Shown: one piece after another, positions 37,995 to 46,076 of the stretch
How the letters are laid out: the number at the start of each line of letters is the position of its first letter
Numbering within the stretch: position 1 is the first letter of the stretch
Assembly (NCBI RefSeq): GCF_003173775.1
Contig: NZ_CP029552.1
Span: 5,539,001 to 5,603,000 of the forward strand
Source of the DNA: Methylobacterium sp. 17Sr1-1
GTDB lineage: Bacteria; Pseudomonadota; Alphaproteobacteria; Rhizobiales; Beijerinckiaceae
Reading direction: 5' to 3'
Length of the DNA: 64,000 nt
The notes under the pieces: model-generated
Seen by the model: the letters and a program-made list of their open reading frames with translations, nothing else
The model's database searches: none
Told to the model about the DNA's origin: nothing
Translations under genes and position numbers: made by a program

Positions 37995-38789
37995 TCAGCG
38001 CTCCCGCCGTTTCACCGCGACCCAGGCCGCCTCCATGGCGGCGAGGCCGGCCTCCGGCAGGGTGCGGCCGTCCTTCGTCACCTCCTCCTCCATCGCGGAG
38101 AAGCGGCGCTGGAATTTGAGGTTCGCCCGCCGCAGGGCCTCCTCCGGATCGACACCGGCATGGCGGGCGAGGTTGGCGACCGAGAACAGCAGGTCGCCGA
38201 TCTCCTCCGCCACCGCCTCCGGGCCTTCGCCGGCGAGCGCCTGGGCGACCTCGTCGGTCTCCTCGCGCACCTTGGCGATGACCTCGGCGGCGTCCGGCCA
38301 GTCGAAGCCGACGGCCGCCGCCTTGCGCGAGATCTTTTCGGCCCGGGCGAGGGCGGGCAGCGCGAGCGGCACGCCGGCCAGCGTGCCCTCCTGTGCCGGG
38401 CGGCCCTTCGCCGCCCGCTCCTCTGCCTTGATCGCCGCCCATTGGGCTTTCACCGCGGCCTGATCGAGACCGCGGACCTCGCCGAAGATGTGGGGGTGGC
38501 GGCGCACCATCTTGTCGGCGATGGCGGTGGCCACGTCGTCGAAGGCGAAGGTGCCGGCCTCCTCGGCGATCCGGGCCTGGAACACGACCTGGAACAGCAG
38601 GTCGCCGAGCTCGTCGCGCAGCTCCTCCGGATCCCCGCTCTCCACCGCCTCGGCGACCTCGTAGGCCTCCTCGATCGTGTAGGGGACGATGCTGGCATGG
38701 CTCTGCGCCAGGTCCCAGGGACAGCCGCCGTCGGGATCGCGCAGGCGCGCCATGATCCCGAGAAGCCGCGCGATCGGGGGGGTGCTCAT
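37995..38789 (-). CDS. mazG: Nucleoside triphosphate pyrophosphohydrolase MazG
   Basis: MazG hydrolyses NTPs and dNTPs to monophosphates and helps to cleanse the nucleotide pool. The 264-residue protein has two MazG repeats. The N-terminal one has EEAYEVAEAVESGDPEELRD followed by ELGDLLFQVVF. The C-terminal one has KVREETDEV and EEIGDLLFSVANLAR. In related genomes mazG commonly follows hflX. Here it is about 7 kb away and on the opposite strand. Confidence 0.93.
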   Translation of the reverse strand: MSTPPIARLLGIMARLRDPDGGCPWDLAQSHASIVPYTIEEAYEVAEAVESGDPEELRDELGDLLFQVVFQARIAEEAGTFAFDDVATAIADKMVRRHPHIFGEVRGLDQAAVKAQWAAIKAEERAAKGRPAQEGTLAGVPLALPALARAEKISRKAAAVGFDWPDAAEVIAKVREETDEVAQALAGEGPEAVAEEIGDLLFSVANLARHAGVDPEEALRRANLKFQRRFSAMEEEVTKDGRTLPEAGLAAMEAAWVAVKRRER

Positions 38790-39696
38790 GCTCGCTCGCC
38801 ATCCGCCCGCGCCGCCTCCGGCGGCGCCTCGAACCCGCTCATAGGCGCCGCCGGGCGCCCGGGGAAGCGCGTGCGCCGACAGGGCAGGGGCCTGATATTC
38901 CTCATTTATTCCGTAAATTCCTAAAAAGCCTCGATTGTATCCAATCCGCGCCGAAGGCGCGTCATGACGTTCTTCAAAACGAACCCTCTCTCGGGCCTAT
39001 AGGTGACTTATCAGTCATGGAGTCTCAGAGAGTCAGTTATGTGGATTATATGGAGGGGCGAATTCCGATGACCCGGCAACGGTTTACGGGGTGATCGCGC
39101 ATACGGCTCTGCGTGGATCGGCATCGGACTCTGCGTGGAGGCGCATGGGATTCTGCGGGGATTTCGGGGATTCGCGCATCGGATTCGGCGTGGCCGCGCA
39201 TCGGATTCGGCGTCGGGCCCCGCCGCGTCCCTCGGCAACCGGCCGGTCTCGCGGGGTCCCCTGCGTATCGAACTCTGCGCGGGCCACGATCCCGCGATCC
39301 GGCCCCGTATCGAAGTCTGCGCCGGCTCACCCACTGCCCGTCCACCGGTTCGCCCACAGGCTCCGGACGGGCTCGTCCGGAGCCCGTCCCGGTCCGGCCC
39401 ACAGGGCCGTGCACAGGCCGCCCACAGGCCCGGAAGCGGGCAGGGGGCTCCCAGGGGGCTCCAGCCCTGAAACCGGGCTGTGGGGGGGCTCCCGGCGGGT
39501 CCGCGCGGCCCCCGCGGCGGGCGGGCGCCGGAATCCGCGCGGGATAACGGGGACGAGTCGCGGGAATCTTGGGATAACCCGTCCCGGCCCCCGGAATCCC
39601 GGGATCGGAATCGTGCATGAAGGCTTAGGCGTCCGGGGTTCGGCCCATCACCGGCGGGGAGCGCCGGGCACGGCCGGCAGGCAAGAAACGTCACGC
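38790..39696. other. Candidate plasmid-type replication origin
   Basis: This 900-bp gene-free stretch upstream of repA has an ordered set of origin-like parts. An AT-rich tract at about 38895-38945 has three ATTCC repeats (38898, 38909, 38918). TGTGGATTA at 39040-39048 differs by one base from the DnaA box TGTGGATAA. At least seven iteron-like copies lie between 39098 and 39325. A cluster of CCACAGG repeats spans about 39353-39430, and two GGGATAAC repeats lie near 39540 and 39571. Whether it is active is unknown. Confidence 0.55.
39098..39325 (+). repeat. Iteron-like repeat array upstream of repA
   Basis: The copies approximate CGCATCGGATTCTGCGTGG. The core (C/T)TC(T/G)GCG(T/G)(G/C)G is found at 39107, 39129, 39151, 39184, 39206, 39273 and about 39315. 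The distances are 22, 22, 33, 22, 67 and 42 bp, close to multiples of half or whole helical double turns. Spacing and position fit RepA binding sites. Confidence 0.7.
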
Positions 39697-40791
39697 ATGA
39701 GCATCGAGGCCAGGATCGCGGCGATCCACGACGAGGACCTCCTGGCCGAGCTGGAAGCGGCCCGGGGCGGGTTCCTGTTCGCGGTCATCGTCGAGCACAT
39801 CGCCCACCGCCAGGCCCTGCGCGACGCCGAGCGGGCGGAGGCCGGCCGCCAGCAGGATGCCCGCGCCGCCATGGGGCGCGACCAGCGCCGGCGCGACGCG
39901 GTGCGGATGGTGATCGAGGCCGAGCCCGTCACCCCGGACACGATCCAGCACATCCACTCCGTGCTGGCGCTCTGCGGATTGCCCTATCGCGATCCCGGCG
40001 AGGAACGGGAATTCTTTCGGGAATACGGCCGCAACACGCTCAGCATCCTGGCCGGCCGGCTGAAGAACCCGACCACCGGCCAGATGGAGCTGCAGGGGCT
40101 GCCCTACGGCCCCAAGGCCCGGCTGGTGCTGCTGCATCTCTGCACCGAGGCGGTGCGCCAGCGCAGCCCCACGGTCGAGGTCGCCGACAGCCTGTCGGGC
40201 TTCATGCGCGAGATGGGCTTCGCCGTCACCGGCGGCGAGCGCGGCACCATCCGGCAGTTCAAGGAGCAGCTGCATCGGCTGGCCGCCTGCACGATGCAGA
40301 TCGGCCTGTGGGACGGGCAGTCGCGCTCCTCGACCATCACCATGCCGCCCTTCCGCCAGCTCGACCTCTGGCGCTCCGGCGGCCAGGACGGCATCGCCTG
40401 GTCGAAGACGGTGCAGTTCCACCAGGATTTCTACGACAACCTGGTCCAGCACGCCCTGCCGGTCGACATCCGGGCCGCCCGCGCCTTCTCGGGCTCGGCG
40501 CGCAAGCTCGACCTGCTGTTCTGGGTCGGCTACCGCCTGCGCAGCCTGCAGCGGCCGCTGCGCCTCTCCTGGGATACGGTCCACAAGCAGTTCGGCGCCG
40601 ACAACGCGTCCCTCCGAAGCTTCCGCCAGGCGTTCAAGGCCGACGTGGCCCACGTCAAGGAGGTGTTTCCGAAGCTGCCGATCAGCCTCGACGAGGCCGG
40701 CCTGCAGCTGATGCCGACCGATCCCGGCACCCTCCTGGTGCCGCCGAAGCCCGCCCGCCGCAAGGCGGTGGCGCGGGCCGGGGCGGCCTGA
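39697..40791 (+). CDS. repA: Plasmid-type replication initiator RepA
   Basis: The product is a 364-residue member of the plasmid-encoded RepA family (PF04796 by recall). The hallmark is LQGLPYGPKARLVLLHLCTE, then AVRQRSPTVEVADSLSGFMR and a TGGERGTIRQFKEQLHRLAAC winged-helix segment. A C-terminal FWVGYRLRSL and WDTVHKQFGAD follow. Such proteins start replication of broad-host plasmids by binding iterons. Finding one beside mazG, ntr and dnaK-independent core genes suggests an integrated plasmid or a secondary origin. The ATG at 39697 begins the family-like region, and the upstream part of the frame is the repeat array. Confidence 0.82.
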   Translation: MSIEARIAAIHDEDLLAELEAARGGFLFAVIVEHIAHRQALRDAERAEAGRQQDARAAMGRDQRRRDAVRMVIEAEPVTPDTIQHIHSVLALCGLPYRDPGEEREFFREYGRNTLSILAGRLKNPTTGQMELQGLPYGPKARLVLLHLCTEAVRQRSPTVEVADSLSGFMREMGFAVTGGERGTIRQFKEQLHRLAACTMQIGLWDGQSRSSTITMPPFRQLDLWRSGGQDGIAWSKTVQFHQDFYDNLVQHALPVDIRAARAFSGSARKLDLLFWVGYRLRSLQRPLRLSWDTVHKQFGADNASLRSFRQAFKADVAHVKEVFPKLPISLDEAGLQLMPTDPGTLLVPPKPARRKAVARAGAA

Positions 40792-41070
40792 GGGGAGGGT
40801 GGTTCCGGGGTGCGCTCGGAAATGCGGAATGAAAAGCCGCCGGTGTCGTGTGGCGCAGCGGCCGTGGCCGTTCCGGCCTGACCCGTCGACGACCATGAAT
40901 TCTGATTCGCTGCGAGGGCTAGAGATCGCAAGAAAAGGAATATCTAGCCTTTCGATCGATGGAATGTTTCGCATTCATTCGTAGCGCTTCGAGGATTCGT
41001 CAGGTTCGTGCTTCGACCGGTACCGCCTTCACGTGTGAGGTAGGCTGTCGGAAAACAGGAAATGGCGCTG

Positions 41071-41343
41071 AAATTCTCCTCTCCCCGCGGGCGGGGAGAG
41101 GACTTCATCGACCTTGTCGTCGATGAAGTGAGCGCAGGCGAAAGCCGAAGCGAGGGTGAGGGGGGTTCCGGAGGAGTCTTATCCGGAGACACCCCCTCAC
41201 CCTCGCGGCGAACCTGCGGTTCGCTGCTCCCTGAGCCCCTTCGGAGTTCAGGCCTCTCCCCGCGAGAAGTCGGGCTTGCCCGACTTCGTCTGTTGCTTGC
41301 AGATCCCGCGCAAGCCCGGGATCTGTCGGGGAGAGGAGAATCT
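41071..41343. repeat. 273-bp inverted-repeat element
   Basis: The ends AAATTCTCCTCTCCCCG (41071-41087) and CGGGGAGAGGAGAATCT (41327-41343) are inverted copies with one mismatch. Further internal hairpins (CTCCCCGCGGGCGGGGAG) are present. It resembles the CTCTCCC-type intergenic repeats elsewhere in the window but has a different interior. Confidence 0.7.
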
Positions 41344-41452
41344 CGGTGCCATTCCTTCTTCTCGACAGCCCCGAGCGAGGGAAGATCCGGATATGCAGCC
41401 CCTTCGTGGTGGATCGCGACAGAGCGATCCGATGACGGGCTTGCACTCTTGT

Positions 41453-41517
41453 GGAATATTCCTATTCTGCAAATTCCGGCGGACCACGATGCGATCTGCT
41501 GGAAAAAGGAATATTCC
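41453..41517. promoter_or_regulatory. Paired palindromes GGAATATTCC upstream of HTH gene
   Basis: The perfect 10-bp palindrome GGAATATTCC occurs at 41453-41462 and 41508-41517, 55 bp apart. The second copy ends 11 bp before the ATG of the winged-helix gene. Two identical dyads in the promoter of a DNA-binding protein gene suggest an operator pair with DNA looping or cooperative binding. Confidence 0.5.
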
Positions 41518-41528
41518 AAGAGGCCAGC

Positions 41529-42062
41529 ATGTTCCTGTCGGAAGCGGAAACGGAGGCCCGGCTGGACGACCTGCGGCGCCAGCGCGCCGCCCTCGACCGG
41601 GCCATCGCCGAGCACGAGCTCTACCTCGATCTCGGCCGCCGGCTCGCCGGGGCTGCCCCGGCCCCGACGAGGTCCGCGGAGCCGCCGCGACCGGACCCGG
41701 CGCCGCGGGCCGCGTTCGAAGCGCCCCGGGCCGAGCCTGTCCCGCCGCCCGCCGTCGAGCCCGCCCCCGCTCGTCGGCAGGGCGATCCGTCCGAGTCCCC
41801 CACCGGCGCGACGGCGCGCCAAGAGAGGCGCCAAGAAAGCCGCCAGGAGGGCCGCCGGCTGATGGAAGCGGCGGAGGAGATCCTGGCCGAGGCCGGGCGG
41901 CCGATGCACGCCGCCGAGATCTGGGAGCAACTCGCCGCCCGCGGCCTGACCCTGCCGGGCCACGATCCGGTGGCGGCGCTCAACACCCGGCTGTGGAAGC
42001 GCGCGCAAGCCGGCACCGTCTTCCGCCGCCTCGGCGACGCGGTCTACGGGCTCGCCTCCTGA
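41529..42062 (+). CDS. Coiled-coil protein with C-terminal winged helix (HARE-HTH-like)
   Basis: The 177-residue product starts with a coiled coil (MFLSEAETEARLDDLRRQRA). A Pro/Ala/Arg-rich linker of about 70 residues follows, and then a winged-helix domain from about 115 on: LMEAAEEILAEAGRPMHAAE, IWEQLAARGLTLPGHDPVAA, LNTRLWKRAQAGTVFRRLGD. That domain resembles HARE-HTH. DNA binding is therefore likely. It may bind the paired palindromes just upstream of its own start. No specific function can be given. Confidence 0.72.
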   Translation: MFLSEAETEARLDDLRRQRAALDRAIAEHELYLDLGRRLAGAAPAPTRSAEPPRPDPAPRAAFEAPRAEPVPPPAVEPAPARRQGDPSESPTGATARQERRQESRQEGRRLMEAAEEILAEAGRPMHAAEIWEQLAARGLTLPGHDPVAALNTRLWKRAQAGTVFRRLGDAVYGLAS

Positions 42063-42254
42063 TGCCGGCATCGATGCTGCCCACCTTCCTGTCAGGCTCT
42101 GGTCGATGCGGCGCGCGCATCGACCCATTCAGCCTTTGACTTGGACCTCGCCCCGACGCCGCCCCTAGGGTCCCGTCCCGGAACGCCCCTTTTTGCAAGG
42201 TGGGGCGCGACCAAGACGCCGTCGCGGTTCCCTGGACCGCCCGGGAGGAGATCC

Positions 42255-43580
42255 ATGAGCGCAGTCCTCGGCCTCGCGGCCGCGAAGCGGAGCCGCATCC
42301 GCCTCGTCATCCTGGCGATGCTGTTTGCCGCCACCGCCATCAACTACGCCGACCGGGCGACCATCGCCATCGCCGGCCCGGCCATGGCCAAGGATCTCGG
42401 CTTCGACGCCGTGACCATGGGCTACGTGTTCTCGGCCTTCGCCTGGTCCTACGTCCTCGCCCAGCTCCCCGGCGGCTGGCTGCTCGACCGCTACGGCGTG
42501 AAGTGGGTCTACGCCGCGGCGATTTTCCTGTGGTCGGCCTTCACGCTGATGCAGGGCGCGGTCGGCTTCTTCTCCGGCTTCGCCGCCGTCGCGGTGCTGT
42601 TCTGCTTGCGCCTCGCCGTCGGTCTCGCCGAGGCGCCGGTCTTCCCGGCCAATGCCCGCATCACCGCCGCCTGGTTCCCGGCGAACGAGCGCGGCATGGC
42701 CTCGGCCTTCTTCAACTCGGCGCAGTACTTCGCCACCGTGCTGTTCGCGCCCCTCATGGGCTGGATCGTGCACGCCTTCGGCTGGCACCACGTCTTCACG
42801 GTGATGGGCGCGCTCGGCATCGCCTTCGCGCTGCTCTGGACCCAGGTGGTGCACGGCCCCCGCGAGCACCCCGCGATCAACCCGGCCGAGCGCAACTACC
42901 TCGAATCCGGCGGCGCCCTGATGGACATGGACGGCGCCAGGGCCGAGACCGCGGCCCGCGCCGGCCGCACCCTGCGCCAGCTGCTCTCGGAGCGGATGCT
43001 GCTCGGGATCTATGTCGGCCAGTACTGCATCAACACGCTGACCTACTTCTTCCTCACCTGGTTCCCGGTCTACCTGGTGAAGGAGCGCGGCCTGTCGATC
43101 CTGCAGGCCGGCTTCGCCGCGACGCTGCCAGCCCTGTGCGGGTTTTTGGGCGGCATCCTCGGCGGCGTGATCTCGGACCAGCTCCTGCGCCGCGGCTGTT
43201 CCCTGACCGCCGCCCGCAAGATCCCGATCGTGTCGGGCATGCTGCTCTCGATGGCGATCATCGGCTGCAACTATGTCCAGGCCGACGCCCTGGTGGTCGG
43301 GCTGATGGCGCTCGCCTTCTTCGGCAAGGGCATCGGCGCGCTCGGCTGGGCGGTGGTGTCGGACACCTCGCCGAAGGAATCGGGCGGCCTGAGCGGCGGC
43401 CTGTTCAACACCTTCGGCAACCTCGCGGGCATCACCACGCCGATCGTCATCGGCTACATCGTGCGTGAGACCGGCTCGTTCAACGGCGCCCTGGTCTTCG
43501 TCGGCCTCAACGCCCTGGTGGCGGGCCTGTGCTACCTCGTGGTGGTCGGGGAGATCCGCCGGGTCGAGCTCCGGCCGTGA
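42255..43580 (+). CDS. MFS permease of the hexuronate/glucarate (ACS) type
   Basis: This 441-residue major facilitator belongs to the anion:cation symporter branch. Marks are FAATAINYADRATIAIAGPA in helix 1, GWLLDRYGVKW, RLAVGLAEAPVFPANARITA with AWFPANERGMASA, and FLTWFPVYLVKERGLS. Close relatives carry glucarate, galactarate or hexuronates. The downstream DapA-like gene could belong to sugar-acid breakdown, but that protein lacks its catalytic lysine. The ATG at 42255 follows GGGAGGAGATCC. Confidence 0.87.
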   Translation: MSAVLGLAAAKRSRIRLVILAMLFAATAINYADRATIAIAGPAMAKDLGFDAVTMGYVFSAFAWSYVLAQLPGGWLLDRYGVKWVYAAAIFLWSAFTLMQGAVGFFSGFAAVAVLFCLRLAVGLAEAPVFPANARITAAWFPANERGMASAFFNSAQYFATVLFAPLMGWIVHAFGWHHVFTVMGALGIAFALLWTQVVHGPREHPAINPAERNYLESGGALMDMDGARAETAARAGRTLRQLLSERMLLGIYVGQYCINTLTYFFLTWFPVYLVKERGLSILQAGFAATLPALCGFLGGILGGVISDQLLRRGCSLTAARKIPIVSGMLLSMAIIGCNYVQADALVVGLMALAFFGKGIGALGWAVVSDTSPKESGGLSGGLFNTFGNLAGITTPIVIGYIVRETGSFNGALVFVGLNALVAGLCYLVVVGEIRRVELRP

Positions 43581-43587
43581 CGCCGGC

Positions 43588-43785
43588 ATGCGGGGCAGGG
43601 GCCTGATCCGCCTCCTCGTCGGTCTCGTCCTCGCCCTCGCGGCCCTCCGCGGGGGCGTCGCCGCGTGGGGACAGGCCCGCGGCGCGCTAGGGTATGCTCG
43701 CGGCCTCGCGCCGAAACCATACGGGATCCTGATACCGGGGCCGGTCCGCCCGCCTCGATCCTTGACGCCGACCGGGACACCTTGA
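43588..43785 (+). CDS. Possible small membrane-anchored protein
   Basis: This 65-codon frame starts 7 bp after the permease gene. It encodes one hydrophobic segment (LIRLLVGLVLALAALRGGVA) followed by a Pro/Gly-rich tail. No homologue is recognised. The coding assignment rests on position and the hydrophobic segment only. Confidence 0.3.
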   Translation: MRGRGLIRLLVGLVLALAALRGGVAAWGQARGALGYARGLAPKPYGILIPGPVRPPRSLTPTGTP

Positions 43786-43829
43786 GGGGGCGGCCGCGAC
43801 GACGGCCGCGCGAACCGAAGAAACCCCCG

Positions 43830-44060
43830 ATGCCCCACCCCGCGGACGTCATCGCGCCGGCCCCGAGCCCGGCCCGTCTCCCCCTCGCCTTCCTCGTCGG
43901 CCGCAGCGCCGAGGGCCACTGGCTCGCCGTCGAGACGCACGGCCTCGGCGGCGGCCTCTTCCGCACCTGCCGGGACGCGCTGCATTACGCCGCCGCCGAG
44001 ACCGGCCGCCGGCCCGACGCGGTGCGCCTCGCCGACACCACCCTGGCGCTGGCCCCGTGA
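43830..44060 (+). CDS. Conserved-looking 76-residue protein coupled to the DapA-like gene
   Basis: This small soluble protein contains LPLAFLVGRSAEGHWLAVET and GGLFRTCRDALHYAAAETG. Its stop codon overlaps the GTG start of the next gene by 4 bp (GTGA), which supports real translation and joint regulation with the DapA-like protein. No family was recognised. A partner or regulatory role is a guess. Confidence 0.6.
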   Translation: MPHPADVIAPAPSPARLPLAFLVGRSAEGHWLAVETHGLGGGLFRTCRDALHYAAAETGRRPDAVRLADTTLALAP

Positions 44061-44986
44061 CGGGGCGCGAGCCCCCGCCCGGCGGCGCGCTCACCGCCCT
44101 CGTCACGCCCTTCACTGCCGGCGGGACCGGCATCGACGAGCGGGCGCTCGGCGACCTCGTCGCCGCCCAGGTCGCGGCGGGTACCGAGGGGCTGGTGGTC
44201 GGCGGCCCCACCGGCGAAGGGCCGACCCTGACCGAGGCGGAGCGCGACCGCGTGGTGCGCGTCGTCGTCGCGGCGGCCGGGGGCCGGATCCCGGTGATCG
44301 CCGCGACGGGGAGCCACTGCACCCGCACGGCGATCGACCGCACCCGGCGCGCGGAGATCGCCGGAGCCGACGCCACCCTGGCGGTCACGCCCTACTACAA
44401 CCGCCCGACGCAGGAGGGGCTCTACCGGCATTGCGCCGCCATCGCCGCGGCGTGCGGGCGGCCGCTCCTGCTTCACGCGGACCCGGCCCGCACCGGGATC
44501 GAGCTGCGGCCCGAGACCCTGGCGCGCCTCGCCGCCCTGCCGCGGATCGCCGGCCTGGTCGATGCCGCCGGCGACCTCGCCTCCTCGAGCGCGGTCGCGC
44601 GGGCGGCCGGCCCGGGCTTCCCGGTGCTCTCCGGCAACGACGCCTCCGCCGTCGCCCACGGCGCGATGGGCGGGCGGGGCTGCGTTTCGGTCGTCGCCAA
44701 CCTGGTGCCGGGCCCTTGCGCCGCCCTGCAGCGGGCGATCCGGGCCGGCGACCTTGCCCGTGCCCGGGCGATCCAGGCCGGGCTCGCGCCGCTGATCGCG
44801 GCCCTGTCCCTCGAGACCGATCCGGGCCCGGTCAAGCTCGCCCTCGCGCATCTGCGCCCCGGCGTCGCGCCGGACCTGCGCCTGCCCCTGGTGCGGCCGC
44901 GGCCGGAGACGGAGGCCGCCGTCGCGGCGGCGCTCGACGCCTTCCGTCCGGAGGAGGCCGCACGACCGGTCCCGCGCGGACGCTGA
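44057..44986 (+). CDS. DapA-family protein without the Schiff-base lysine
   Basis: The 309-residue product has the DapA/N-acetylneuraminate-lyase fold: ALVTPF at 14-19, GPTGEG at 50-55 (usually GTTGE), VTPYYNRPTQEGLY at 110-123 with the proton-relay Tyr, and ARTG at 144-147. The strand that should read G(I/V)KE(A/S) reads GLVDAAGD, so the lysine that forms the Schiff base is Val168. The whole protein has only one lysine, in the C-terminal GPVKLAL. Classical aldolase or dehydratase chemistry is therefore not expected. It may be a pseudoenzyme or use another mechanism. It is coupled to the upstream 76-residue gene. Confidence 0.85.
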   Translation: MTGREPPPGGALTALVTPFTAGGTGIDERALGDLVAAQVAAGTEGLVVGGPTGEGPTLTEAERDRVVRVVVAAAGGRIPVIAATGSHCTRTAIDRTRRAEIAGADATLAVTPYYNRPTQEGLYRHCAAIAAACGRPLLLHADPARTGIELRPETLARLAALPRIAGLVDAAGDLASSSAVARAAGPGFPVLSGNDASAVAHGAMGGRGCVSVVANLVPGPCAALQRAIRAGDLARARAIQAGLAPLIAALSLETDPGPVKLALAHLRPGVAPDLRLPLVRPRPETEAAVAAALDAFRPEEAARPVPRGR

Positions 44987-45002
44987 CAGCAGGGAGATGA
45001 CG

Positions 45003-45069
45003 GGAGGCTTCCTTCGGGCAGCGATCGTCGATCGCCCGTTACCCCCAGGATGATGTCGCGGGTGGGATG
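45003..45069. repeat. Half copy of the palindromic repeat seen at 25-165
   Basis: Read on the minus strand it gives CCCACCCGCGACATCATCCT, then GGGCGATCGACGATCGC and CGAAGGAAGCCTCC. This closely follows the first half of the element at the window start. The second half is missing. Confidence 0.6.
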
Positions 45070-45099
45070 GGAGCAGTGACACGCACCGGTCTCCCCGGC

Positions 45100-45381
45100 T
45101 CAGCCCCCGCCCGCCTCGTGCGTCTCGCGCACGAAGGCCGCCCGCGCCGCCGCGTCGGGTGCGGTGCCCTTCGCGCGGCACCAGGCCAGGAAGGTCTCCG
45201 GCTCGATCCGGATGCGGGCCACCGCCACCCCGCTGCGCGACACCTCGCGCTCGACCTGGGTCGCCGACATCTGCCAGGTGGCGTAGCTCTCGGGCAGGCC
45301 CGATTCCGCCATCGCCTCCCGGATCCGGGCATAGTCGCCCGGCTCGTACCAGGCGATGCCGACGCTCCGTGGGCGCTCCAT
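45100..45381 (-). CDS. Hypothetical small protein
   Basis: The 93-residue product begins MERPRSVGIAWYEPGDYARI and contains REAMAESGLPESYATWQMSA and RIRIEPETFLAWCRAKG. The composition is like a real globular protein. It has no signal peptide or membrane segment. Similar small proteins occur in related genomes as hypotheticals, from recollection. The start was chosen at the ATG whose complement ends at 45381, since the upstream extension is Arg-rich. Confidence 0.6.
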   Translation of the reverse strand: MERPRSVGIAWYEPGDYARIREAMAESGLPESYATWQMSATQVEREVSRSGVAVARIRIEPETFLAWCRAKGTAPDAAARAAFVRETHEAGGG

Positions 45382-46076
45382 CGATCGATCTCCCGCGCGG
45401 CCCGGACCCTCGCCCGCACCACGAGAGTGCCGCCGCGGGAGTCGTGCGCGCAACAGAAAAAAGGCCGCCCTTGCGAGGCGGCCCGAAGTCTAGGGAGGAA
45501 ACGCCCAAAGAGGGCTGCACCGCCGCGACGCCATCGCGACGGTGCGAGAACGTTTTCTCATGTTGCGGCGCACAAGGCAATCGATTGCATCGCACAACGG
45601 CCATGCTTGCGGCGCATGGAACATGCCTGCGGCGCCTGGAACATGCCTGCGGCCCCTGGAACATGCCTGCGGCCCCTGGAACGGACTCGCGGCCGGCGCG
45701 ACGCTCCCGGAGGGCGTCAAACCGCCCCTTGCCCCACGGTCCCGACCTGTTAGACGACACGTCTCCCTCGTGGACGTACCCTGTGGCGCTCCGGCTCCGC
45801 CGACAGGCTGGACCGTGAGGGAGCTCGTGACGACGAGTTGGCGGTGGACCAGTTCTCCCCGCCAGCCTGTGAGGCTCAGTGGGCCGGGTGGTTGCGGGAG
45901 GGTCGGCGCAGCGGGGAACAGGAACCGCGTCGCCGGCTGATGGCCCACACATTCACCCCTCGCGAGCGAGGATGCTTGCGGAACGGGCCGGGGTAGCGCG
46001 CCGCCGCGCAAGTTCAAGAATTTCGCAAACGGCCACGCTTCGCTAACCATGCGCCCGGTTCGCCTGGGGAGTTCGC
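45382..46076. other. Intergenic region with a 20-bp tandem repeat
   Basis: About 700 bp contain four copies of a 20-bp repeat (45601-45680) and no convincing gene. The stretch 45740-45960 has stop-rich frames and no similarity that I recognise. It may be a relic of a decayed gene. Confidence 0.5.
45601..45680 (+). repeat. 20-bp tandem repeat, four copies
   Basis: The units start at 45601, 45621, 45641 and 45661. The consensus is ACATGCCTGCGGCSCCTGGA, and the first unit is diverged (CCATGCTTGCGGCGCATGGA). The units are contiguous without spacers. Confidence 0.93.

Larger units (their letters stand above)
40792..41528. other. Intergenic region downstream of repA
   Basis: This 737-bp stretch contains an inverted-repeat element (41071-41343) and, next to the following gene, two copies of the palindrome GGAATATTCC. 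The part 40890-40990 is comparatively AT-rich. No gene is supported. Confidence 0.55.

Noticed and set aside
39098..39325. CRISPR array at the repeat cluster upstream of repA
   Set aside because: The repeats are imperfect, without equal unique spacers, and no cas genes are near. Iterons explain the pattern better.
45601..45680. CRISPR array at the 20-bp repeats
   Set aside because: The units are contiguous with no spacers.
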